Origin: Burkholderiaceae bacterium
Lineage (GTDB): Bacteria; Pseudomonadota; Gammaproteobacteria; Burkholderiales; Burkholderiaceae_C
DNA: 5,823 nucleotides
Assembly (NCBI GenBank): GCA_023260315.1
Contig: JALQVQ010000262.1
Location: forward strand, 1-5,823
Reading direction: 5' to 3'
Shown here: in pieces, positions 1 to 5,823 of the stretch
Position numbering within the stretch: the first letter of the stretch is position 1
How the letters are laid out: the number at the start of each line of letters is the position of its first letter
Program-made: the position numbers and the translations under genes
The notes under the pieces: model-generated
What the model was told of the DNA's origin: nothing
The model's input: the letters and a program-made list of their open reading frames with translations, nothing else
Databases searched by the model: none

Positions 1-332
1 AAGTCTTGAGCAAGTTCCATAGTGTATTCTGCTTTAAGAGCTCTTGATCTAGCAGTTACTGTAGATTTCTCAATTGAGAAAGCCATTTCAGCAAATGCGT
101 TACCAGAAGCATCTCCTAACGCCTCAGCAGTCGCTGTTGACATACCTTCGAATTTGTTGTATGCACCAGCAGGTGAGTCGTTTAAGATTGCAGGGTTTGA
201 ACCAGCCTGAGCAGCATCTGGAGTTTGACCAGATGTTGAATCACCAGCAGCGTTTCTGCTTGAAAACTCAGTATCTGCTTCATCAAATAATGCTTCAGAA
301 CCAGTTTGTGAAGTGTATCTGCTTCTCATTGC
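1..332 (-). CDS. T4-like phage major capsid protein fragment (gp23 family), partial at both ends
   Basis: Minus-strand codons from 330-332 down to 3-5 read open for 110 residues with no stop, continuing off the left edge. The peptide begins AMRSRYTSQTGSEALF and later contains EALGDASGNAFAEMAFSIEK followed by STVTARSRALKAEYTMELAQ. These are the hallmark conserved blocks of the T4-type major capsid protein, which builds the hexamers of the myovirus head. Between the blocks (about residues 25-60 of the fragment) lies an Ala/Gly/Ser/Asn-rich stretch, a region that varies between gp23 proteins. The full protein is usually about 450-520 residues, so this is only an internal slice from the middle of the protein. 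The ATG at 327-329 is an internal methionine and not a start: the family continues upstream (typically a Phe-Ala before the Met-Arg), but here the match stops after the Ala codon. The A+T-rich composition differs from the rest of the window. The resemblance is to marine or freshwater T4-like phages (cyanophage or pelagic myovirus type); the exact host is not determinable. Confidence 0.9.
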
Positions 333-333
333 C
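321..333. other. Phage/bacterium junction, probable chimeric breakpoint with short shared sequence
   Basis: On the minus strand, codons up to 330-332 still fit the conserved gp23 peptide AMRSRY. From 333 onward the same frame reads Lys-Asn-Asn, which does not fit the family. On the plus strand the transporter frame is plausible from about 322 (Leu-Leu-Ile-Ala-Leu). The 12 bases gcttctcattgc therefore make sense in both genes, as expected if two molecules or two assembly paths were joined at a short identical stretch. Base composition changes at the same place. The exact breakpoint cannot be fixed within these bases. Confidence 0.8.
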
Positions 334-1086
334 TTGTTGTTGGGGGGTCTATGGGCCTGGTCATTTCGGTTGCGTACACATCGAGGGCGTGATGCCACTG
401 CAAACACGACCGCGCAAAAACGCAACGACTCGTCCACAACGCGTTCCCCGTTGCGCTTCCGGAATTTCCGTCGTTTGCTGTTGCTCTTTTTGCTGAATGG
501 CTTCGCCAGCGCCATACCTGCGACGCTGGTTCTGTTTTTTGTGCAGGATGGTTTGCAGGCGTCCAAACAGTGGGAAGCTATTTACCTGGGTGCTTACTTT
601 GCGGCGGGTGCTTTGTCTCTACCCCTGTGGCTGCGTTTGATCGCCCGTGTTGGGCTGGCCAAAACTTGGCGCATTGGCATGCTCATCGCCGTCGCCGCTT
701 TTGTTGGCGTGCTCACCCTCGGTCCTGGCGATCTGTCCGCATTTTTCGTCATCTGCTTGGCCTCTGGTTTGGCATTGGGCGCCGATTTGGCGGTGCCAGG
801 GGCGTTGCTCAACCGCCTCATTGATGAATGTGGTGAGCGTCAAAAAAGCGATGCAGCCTTTGTCGGGTGGTGGAATTTGGTCACCAAAATGAACTTGGCA
901 TTGGCTGCGGGCCTCTCGCTTCCCCTGTTGGGATGGTTGGGCTACACGCCCGGTCAGCAAGACCCAGATGCGCTGTGGGCATTGCAGATCGCCTACGGTG
1001 CAGTGCCGTGTACGCTTAAATTATTGGCTGCGTTCGCTTTGAGCCGCTGGCTTATCAAACCAATTAAAGAGGGAGAAATCGCATGA
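322..1086 (+). CDS. MFS transporter, GPH/MFS_2 type (sugar:cation symporter-like), C-terminal half
   Basis: A polytopic membrane protein missing its N-terminal half. About 254 residues are visible, against roughly 420-460 for the family. Seven hydrophobic segments can be seen (visible residues about 1-14, 53-75, 86-106, 118-134, 139-162, 188-207, 220-240), matching the later helices of a 12-helix fold. The stretch from 'GADLAVPGALLNRLIDE' through 'ECGERQKSDAAFVGWWN' to 'LVTKMNLALAAG' resembles the GPH/MFS_2 signature in the second half, with its acidic residues, 'R-x-x-x' loop and conserved Lys. Members are cation-coupled symporters in the inner membrane, but this branch is uncharacterised and the substrate cannot be named. 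The GTG at 313 that opens the frame lies on phage DNA and is not a real start. The stop overlaps the next start as ATGA (1083-1086), so the two genes are translationally coupled. Confidence 0.8.
   Translation, partial: LLIALLLGGLWAWSFRLRTHRGRDATANTTAQKRNDSSTTRSPLRFRNFRRLLLLFLLNGFASAIPATLVLFFVQDGLQASKQWEAIYLGAYFAAGALSLPLWLRLIARVGLAKTWRIGMLIAVAAFVGVLTLGPGDLSAFFVICLASGLALGADLAVPGALLNRLIDECGERQKSDAAFVGWWNLVTKMNLALAAGLSLPLLGWLGYTPGQQDPDALWALQIAYGAVPCTLKLLAAFALSRWLIKPIKEGEIA
1066..1075 (+). promoter_or_regulatory. Ribosome binding site for the DUF3833 gene
   Basis: The purine run aaagagggag ends 7 bases before the ATG at 1083 and lies inside the last codons of the transporter gene. It supports that ATG as the start and fits coupled translation through the ATGA overlap. 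Confidence 0.65.
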
Positions 1087-1682
1087 ACAACCGCATCGCT
1101 AAACCACTTGCGAAAGATCATCAGCCCACATCACGACGACAGGTACTGACGCGTTTGGCGTTGATACCGGCCGTGATCGGCACTCCCGTCTTGTTGGCGG
1201 GTTGCGCAGGCCCACAAGTGACGGATTACGCCGCGCAAACGCCCAAACTTGACCTACGTCAGTACTTCAATGGCACCGTTGACGCGTGGGGCATGTTCAC
1301 TGACCGCAGTGGGGCCGTGGTCAAGCGCTTCAAGGTTGTGATGGATTGCCAGTGGAACGGCAATGAAGGCGTCTTGGATGAGGCTTTCACCTATGCGGAT
1401 GGCACAACGCAGCGACGCATCTGGCGCCTAACAGCAGGTCCAGATGGTAGCTTCACGGGCCGGGCTGATGACGTCATCGGCGAAGCCACGGGGCAAACCA
1501 GCGGGAATGCCTTCCGCTGGGGCTACACGCTGGCGCTACCAGTAGATGGGCGCACTTGGCACGTTCAGTTTGACGACTGGATGTTTCTGATGGACGACCA
1601 AGTCATGGTGAACAAGGCCGTCATGAGCAAGTGGGGCATCACCCTCGGCGAGGTGACGCTGTTCTTCCAGCGCCGCACATGA
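1083..1682 (+). CDS. DUF3833 family lipoprotein with Tat-like signal
   Basis: A protein of 199 residues recognised as DUF3833 from its run of family features: 'RSGAVVKRFKVVMDCQWNG', a 'DEAFTYADGTTQRRIW' block, 'GRADDVIGEATGQTSGNAF', 'FDDWMFLMDDQVMVNKA' and the ending 'MSKWGITLGEVTLFF'. The predicted mature part is a mostly beta, lipocalin-like chain; that fold is inferred, not seen. The N-terminus is a lipoprotein signal: hydrophobic residues 25-39, then lipobox Leu38-Ala39-Gly40-Cys41, with Cys41 the expected lipidated residue. Ser17-Arg18-Arg19-Gln20-Val21-Leu22 just before the hydrophobic stretch resembles a twin-arginine motif, so export may be by Tat. The biochemical role is unknown. From memory, DUF3833 genes often lie with cyclopropane fatty acid synthase-like, DUF1365 and flavin-oxidoreductase genes of RpoE/ChrR-type photooxidative stress loci. 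None of these is visible here because the upstream part is lost at the junction. Confidence 0.85.
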   Translation: MNNRIAKPLAKDHQPTSRRQVLTRLALIPAVIGTPVLLAGCAGPQVTDYAAQTPKLDLRQYFNGTVDAWGMFTDRSGAVVKRFKVVMDCQWNGNEGVLDEAFTYADGTTQRRIWRLTAGPDGSFTGRADDVIGEATGQTSGNAFRWGYTLALPVDGRTWHVQFDDWMFLMDDQVMVNKAVMSKWGITLGEVTLFFQRRT

Positions 1683-1697
1683 TGTCTATGGCGAGGC

Positions 1698-2054
1698 TTA
1701 GGGCTTGGCGGCAACCACAGTGACTTCAAACCGCATCTCGGGGCGAGCCAACTCGGCTTGAACGGTTGTTCGCGCAGGCGCACAACCGTCGGGTAACCAA
1801 GCGTCCCAAACGGCATTCATTTCAGCGAAACCAGCCATGTCGTTGATGTGAATCAGGGCGCTCAAGAGGTGCGCTTTGCTGCTACCGACTTCGGCCAATA
1901 AGGCATCCACGCGGTTCAGTGCCTCCTGCGTTTGCTCGGCCATGGTGACGGCATCGGAGCCGCCAGATGTTTGCCCACACAGGTAAATGGTGTTGCCGTG
2001 AACCACTGTTTTGCTCATTCGGGTTTGGGTGTGCAGGCGGGTAATCGCAGTCAT
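1698..2054 (-). CDS. RidA family reactive intermediate/imine deaminase
   Basis: With the ATG at 2052-2054 the product is 118 residues, the normal size of the Rid (YjgF/YER057c/UK114) family. These trimeric cytosolic proteins hydrolyse reactive enamines and imines, releasing ammonia. Visible family features are 'GNTIYLCGQTSGG' (residues 20-32), 'MNAVWDAW' (79-86), and 'CAPARTTVQAEL' (91-102). Arg95 corresponds to the substrate-binding Arg105 of E. coli RidA, and Glu110 lies 15 residues later, the same spacing as Arg105/Glu120. The catalytic set therefore appears intact. The frame could open at a TTG at 2076-2078, adding 8 residues, but the ATG fits family length better; neither has a clear Shine-Dalgarno sequence. 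It is the last gene of the minus-strand operon, starting 30 bases after the stop of the 797-residue protein. Here it probably clears an imine or enamine made by the pathway, an inference from context. Confidence 0.9.
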   Translation of the reverse strand: MTAITRLHTQTRMSKTVVHGNTIYLCGQTSGGSDAVTMAEQTQEALNRVDALLAEVGSSKAHLLSALIHINDMAGFAEMNAVWDAWLPDGCAPARTTVQAELARPEMRFEVTVVAAKP

Positions 2055-2084
2055 GTGTTCGGGTACCAAAGTTATCAATCGGTG

Positions 2085-4478
2085 TTAATCGTTGTCGCCA
2101 GCGGTGCTGCCAGCGCCAGCCCGCGACGAATCGCTGGCTGGGACCAGCGTACGGTGTGCCATTTCCTCGAGTGCCAGCCAATCTGCAGCGGCGATCGGTT
2201 GCGACAGGACGCTCTTGTGCCAGGTGCCTTGGCACAGGCTGACGATCTCATTTGGCGATGCGCGGCGGAGCAGCACTTGCGCCATCACGCCATCTGCTGG
2301 TATGCGGGGCAGTTGCCCTTGGATGTCGCCGCTCGGCGAGAGCATGAGGCAGTCCTCTCCCCAGTTCATGATGAGGGGCACACCCGATAAAAGAGCCGCC
2401 CGCGCCACAAAGGGCACGAGCAGCAAAGGGGTGCGGATTCGCTGAAGGGTCAGCGGCCATTGATCGTCAAGGGAGGCGTGGTCGAGCACGGTTGCCCCCG
2501 CGATCAGCGGGCACAGCGTTCCTGAGCTTGCTGCCCATGTGCCATCTCGCAATTGCGGACAAAGCTCGCTAAAGCTGATGCCATCGTTGGATTGAAGCAG
2601 GGCATTCAGGGCGCCGACGCCATCTTGGTGGTGCGCATGCAACCAGCGCACCGCTTTGCCAGCTTCCTCAGCCAGGCCCCAACTCAAGCCGCCACCGCGG
2701 GCTGCACGTTTACCCATCGCTTCGATCTCAGCGAGTGAATAACGCAAGGGCGCGTTGGGACGATCCTGTGCTGGGTCGTTTGGATGCGGCGCGCTGACCG
2801 TCTCCGTGCGCTCGCAGATATCGGCCGGCAGTGGGGCGTCTTGGTACAGGCTGATGCGGACCCAACGGTCACTGCGGGGATCAAATTTGGTTGCCCCAAA
2901 AAATGCCAACTTACAGCGGAGCAAGTCAATGGGCAGCATGTCCTCGCCCACAAGGTTGTCTTGAATCTCAGCGTATGGATGTGCCGCACAAATTTGAATG
3001 CGGCGCACCGCCAGTCGGTGCTCAGGGTGGGCCAATAAAAAGTCAGCCACGCGCTCGTGTGTTGTGGCGATTAAATCGGCCTGCAATGCTTTGATGTGCT
3101 TTGCGGTACAGAGCGGCAGCTCAAGGCTTGCGCCATCTTCTTCAAAGCGGTCGCCCAAGCGAGGCTCTAATTTTTCTTCGGACACATACCAAAACCGTGC
3201 CTCAGATGCTTCGGTGCTGTAGCTGATTTGGTCGACCCATTGGTAATTGTCGTGAAGCAAAGCCACGAGGTGGGCGAGAGGCATTTCACCGTTAATGTTG
3301 AAGCTCCCCGTCTCATCAATGCCCATTTTGTCAGCCAAGGCATCGACCAGATCACCGAAGGGCTCCAGCAAAAGTCCAACCAATTGTTCTTGTCCCTCTG
3401 CGCTCATATGGGTTTCACCCCATGTAAAAAGCGCGTTCCAAGGATTTGGCTGTTTAAAGTCAAATGCGTCAACAGCGATCTCTAGCTGGGCCATGTCGGC
3501 GCGTAGCATGCCGAGGCGTTGCACTTGCAAAGGATGCGCACTCTGCCACTCAGCGGCATTGCGACTGGCTTTAAGGAGCTCGCCTTTAAAGCAGGCCACC
3601 TGCTCCGGGGTCGCCGCAGGGACTGACCGGACCTGCGCGAGTGCCGTCTCACGGCACTGAATCCACTGATGCAACAACGCGGGGTGGTTCAGCAAGAACG
3701 GCGCCATGCCCAACCCTGTTGAGTTACCCACGCCAATGCGTCTGGCATTTTCAGGACTCAAGGCGACGGCGCGCGCGCCGCCATGCGCTTTGGCGAGGTG
3801 GTTGACGCAATCAAATGTGAATTGACGAATCAGCCAAACGGTCAGCATCTCGGCTCGGAAGGGGCCAGCCAGCTCATCACGCCACGCGGTGTGATGGCGA
3901 TCGGCAGCACCGAACTTGCCAGAGCCATAAACAGCCGTCGTGCGCATGAGGTATCCCACCTCTGCGACCGCTTTCATTTCGGGTTGTTGGCCGCTCGCCA
4001 ACGCGGCGATGACGGCATCCCAGAGCCTGACGGAGCGGTTGGCACGTGCCAGCGTTAGCTCGCGGTCGCTGATGCGCCCCATCTCTTGCTTGGGCACATT
4101 CGCGCCCAAGCGTTCTAAATCTTGTGTGGATGGTATGCCGTCAAACAGCGTGAACGTGGCATCCCATGCCGTCGCGATCACGCGGTCTGACCGCATCTCA
4201 TCGGGTAAATCGTGAGAAAAAGCCACCAAACTGTAGGCGCGTGATGGTGTGTGAACGGTGTAAACCGCGTGCCCCACACCCTGGTCGTCAAGGGTCCATT
4301 CGCGCCGCTCAAACCGCCAACGCTCCGTTTCAATACGGCGCAACAGGGCGCGCAGAAAGCTGAGTCGTGTGCGGTGTGACGCCCCCATTCGAGCCAGGCG
4401 CATCACCTGCGAGGGTGGTCGTAATGCCACCGCCGCAGGGGTCAGGCTTGAATCGGATGGGGTTGAGTGAAGTGACAT
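2085..4478 (-). CDS. Large uncharacterised protein with C-terminal DUF3726 domain
   Basis: The ATG at 4476-4478 gives 797 residues. It lies 5 bases after the transporter stop with a weak gagcagg purine stretch upstream. A GTG at 4530-4532 would add 18 residues but overlap the transporter by 49 bases, so the ATG is preferred. Residues about 25-555 form a region I do not recognise as a named enzyme. It has no signal peptide or membrane segments and contains conserved-looking patches 'YGSGKFGAADR' (184-194) and 'GNSTGLGMAPF' (251-261). A Pro/Asp/Asn-rich linker (about 560-578) leads to residues 579-797, which resemble DUF3726: 'RYSLAEIEAMGKRAARGGG' then 'GLSWGLAEEAGKAVRWL'. DUF3726 proteins are usually about 200 residues, matching this domain alone, so the gene looks like a fusion of two proteins. 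No function is known for either part. The position between a BCCT transporter and RidA suggests a cytosolic enzyme or complex acting on the imported compound. Confidence 0.75.
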   Translation of the reverse strand: MSLHSTPSDSSLTPAAVALRPPSQVMRLARMGASHRTRLSFLRALLRRIETERWRFERREWTLDDQGVGHAVYTVHTPSRAYSLVAFSHDLPDEMRSDRVIATAWDATFTLFDGIPSTQDLERLGANVPKQEMGRISDRELTLARANRSVRLWDAVIAALASGQQPEMKAVAEVGYLMRTTAVYGSGKFGAADRHHTAWRDELAGPFRAEMLTVWLIRQFTFDCVNHLAKAHGGARAVALSPENARRIGVGNSTGLGMAPFLLNHPALLHQWIQCRETALAQVRSVPAATPEQVACFKGELLKASRNAAEWQSAHPLQVQRLGMLRADMAQLEIAVDAFDFKQPNPWNALFTWGETHMSAEGQEQLVGLLLEPFGDLVDALADKMGIDETGSFNINGEMPLAHLVALLHDNYQWVDQISYSTEASEARFWYVSEEKLEPRLGDRFEEDGASLELPLCTAKHIKALQADLIATTHERVADFLLAHPEHRLAVRRIQICAAHPYAEIQDNLVGEDMLPIDLLRCKLAFFGATKFDPRSDRWVRISLYQDAPLPADICERTETVSAPHPNDPAQDRPNAPLRYSLAEIEAMGKRAARGGGLSWGLAEEAGKAVRWLHAHHQDGVGALNALLQSNDGISFSELCPQLRDGTWAASSGTLCPLIAGATVLDHASLDDQWPLTLQRIRTPLLLVPFVARAALLSGVPLIMNWGEDCLMLSPSGDIQGQLPRIPADGVMAQVLLRRASPNEIVSLCQGTWHKSVLSQPIAAADWLALEEMAHRTLVPASDSSRAGAGSTAGDND

Positions 4479-4483
4479 GTGCG

Positions 4484-5823
4484 TTATGCCTGCTCGGTGC
4501 CCTTGAGGCGCGCAATGCGGAATGCATCCCACAGGGAGGGCAGCAAAACGAGCGAAACGGGGACAGCAGTAATCACAATAAAGCTCTGCAATTTACCGAC
4601 GCCGTTAGAGCCTAACGACACCAAGATGATGGCTGTGACACCCATTGCAATCGCCCAGAAGGCGCGCACAGATGTTGCGGGTTCTTCATCATTTGACATG
4701 GTTTTGGCGATCACATAAGTCATCGAGTCACCTGTGGTGGCAACGAAGATGAACGTCAAAATCATGAATAGGATAGAGACCAAGAAGCCCATTGGCAAGT
4801 TCTGCGTAATCGCCAGCAACGCCGCAGGTAAATTGAAACCCTCGAAAGCAGCCGAAACAGAACCTGCCTGTGCCAATTCCATTGCGATACCGGTGCCACC
4901 CACGATCGTGAACCAGAAGTTCGTGACCAACGGTGCCACCACAGATAGCAGCAGGATGATGCCGCGGATAGAGCGACCACGGCTGACGCGTGCGACGAAG
5001 ACCGCCATCAGTGGACCGTAACCCAAGAACCATCCCCAGAAGAACACCGTCCACCAGCCCAACCAGCCTGGCTCACCGAACACCGCTGCGTCGCCACGGT
5101 ACATGGCCATCGGGAAGAAGTTGGTGAAGTAAACGCCCAAGCCTTTGAAGAAGCCTTCGAAGATGAAAGCCGTTGGACCTGCAATTAACATGTAAGCCAT
5201 CAAGATGCCGGCCAGCCAGATGTTGGCGGTACTCATCGCCTGAATGCCCTTTGTGATGCCGCTCACGGCTGACAGCGTATAGATCGCTACCAAGACCAAA
5301 ATGACGATTGCTTGTGTGGCGAATTCATTGGGGATACCAAACAGCGCATTCAAGCCGAATGAAATTTGTAAGCCCAAGAAGCCAATCGGACCCACCGTGC
5401 CTGCAACAACCGCGATCACGCAGGCCGCATCGGCGATGGTACCGATCACACCATTGATGGCCTTGTCACCAAACACGGGGTACAGCAGGGTGCGTGGTGC
5501 GAGCGGCAGTCCCTTTTCGTAGTGGTAGTACATCAGCATGATGGCGCCCAATGAGCCCAAAATCGCCCATGCCAAGAAGCCCCAGTGCATGTAAGACTGT
5601 GCGAGCGCGGGCCATGCGGCTGCGGCACTCTTACCCTCAGCACCAAATAGAGGTGGTGATGAGATGAAGTGAGCCATGGGCTCGCCAGCGGCCCAGAAAA
5701 CACCGCCGCCTGCCAACAAGGTACACATGATCATGGCGCCCCACTGGAAGGTGGTGAACTCGGGCTTCGCGATATTGCCTAAACGCGCTTTAGAGCCGGG
5801 CATGAAGCAAATCACCAAGCTAA
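4484..5823 (-). CDS. BCCT family transporter, 5' end off the window
   Basis: About 446 codons are open to the right edge; the start lies outside, with perhaps 50-80 residues missing. The codon at 5816-5818 is TTG and is an internal Leu, not a start (residue 1 below). It is a polytopic inner-membrane protein of the betaine/choline/carnitine transporter family, shown by 'FWAAGEPMAHF' (41-51), 'YMHWGFLAWAI' (76-86) and the TM8 signature 'WTVFFWGWFLGYGPL' followed by 'FVARVSRGRSIR'. The family imports quaternary-ammonium or sulfonium zwitterions with Na+ or H+, or by exchange. Aligned by eye to BetP, the cage keeps Trp189 and Trp194 (Trp79, Trp84 here) and Trp373 (Trp263), but Tyr197 is Leu87, Trp374 is Phe264 and Trp377 is Tyr267. 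The TM3 Gly-Met-Gly-Ile-Gly motif reads LLAGGG. The cytosolic C-terminal tail is short, so osmosensing as in BetP is unlikely. It is the first visible gene of the operon, and its stop is 5 bases before the next start. Confidence 0.9.
   Translation of the reverse strand, partial: SLVICFMPGSKARLGNIAKPEFTTFQWGAMIMCTLLAGGGVFWAAGEPMAHFISSPPLFGAEGKSAAAAWPALAQSYMHWGFLAWAILGSLGAIMLMYYHYEKGLPLAPRTLLYPVFGDKAINGVIGTIADAACVIAVVAGTVGPIGFLGLQISFGLNALFGIPNEFATQAIVILVLVAIYTLSAVSGITKGIQAMSTANIWLAGILMAYMLIAGPTAFIFEGFFKGLGVYFTNFFPMAMYRGDAAVFGEPGWLGWWTVFFWGWFLGYGPLMAVFVARVSRGRSIRGIILLLSVVAPLVTNFWFTIVGGTGIAMELAQAGSVSAAFEGFNLPAALLAITQNLPMGFLVSILFMILTFIFVATTGDSMTYVIAKTMSNDEEPATSVRAFWAIAMGVTAIILVSLGSNGVGKLQSFIVITAVPVSLVLLPSLWDAFRIARLKGTEQA

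Noticed and set aside
313..315. GTG at 313 as the start of the transporter gene
   Set aside because: It lies on bases that encode the conserved gp23 peptide on the other strand, and the family needs about 170-200 more N-terminal residues.
22..496. Plus-strand open frames at 22-210 and 74-496
   Set aside because: They lie antisense to the clear gp23 reading frame, have no recognisable domain, and the longer one crosses the chimeric junction.
1683..1697. Transcription terminator between the two convergent operons
   Set aside because: Only a 4-base cgcc/ggcg pairing around 1670-1692 can be drawn and there is no T-run on either strand, so a hairpin terminator is not supported.
2092..4363. Plus-strand open frames opposite the 797-residue gene (for example 2092-2445, 3295-3660, 3783-4058)
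   Set aside because: They are short shadows of a long minus-strand coding region with no family motifs or ribosome binding sites.
4479..4532. GTG at 4530-4532 as start of the 797-residue protein
   Set aside because: It would overlap the transporter by 49 bases and add a low-similarity, Cys/His/Pro-rich leader; the ATG at 4476-4478 directly after the transporter stop is the more natural start.
1..5823. Reading the whole window as a phage genome with auxiliary metabolic genes
   Set aside because: Only the first 332 bases are phage-like. Composition and gene content change sharply at one point within two coding frames, and the rest is ordinary bacterial operon structure.

Overview
The window looks like a metagenomic contig with two unrelated parts. 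Bases 1 to about 332 are visibly A+T-richer. Read on the minus strand, they are an uninterrupted piece of a T4-like phage major capsid protein (gp23 family). From about base 321 to the end the DNA is G+C-richer, and its gene content suits an aquatic proteobacterium, most likely a betaproteobacterium of the Burkholderiales type. That placement rests on composition and gene style only. The two parts meet inside both reading frames at a stretch of about 12 bases. This points to an assembly or amplification chimera more than to a real phage insertion.

Bacterial part, plus strand: the C-terminal half of an MFS_2/GPH-type transporter (cut by the junction) overlaps by ATGA with a lipoprotein gene of the DUF3833 family. 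The two form the tail of an operon whose upstream genes are missing. DUF3833 ends 15 bases before the convergent minus-strand operon ends.

Bacterial part, minus strand, in transcription order: a BCCT-family transporter (5' end off the right edge), then 5 bases later a 797-residue protein of unknown function with a C-terminal DUF3726 domain, then 30 bases later a RidA-family enamine/imine deaminase. The tight spacing indicates one transcription unit. A transporter of zwitterionic or quaternary-ammonium compounds, a large uncharacterised protein and a reactive-intermediate deaminase together suggest uptake and breakdown of a betaine-like nitrogen compound. The substrate is unknown. The BCCT protein departs from the usual aromatic cage and from the glycine-rich TM3 motif, so it need not carry glycine betaine.

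There are no RNA genes, insertion sequences, CRISPR arrays or convincing promoters or terminators. Apart from the capsid fragment there is no gene-free stretch of notable length.
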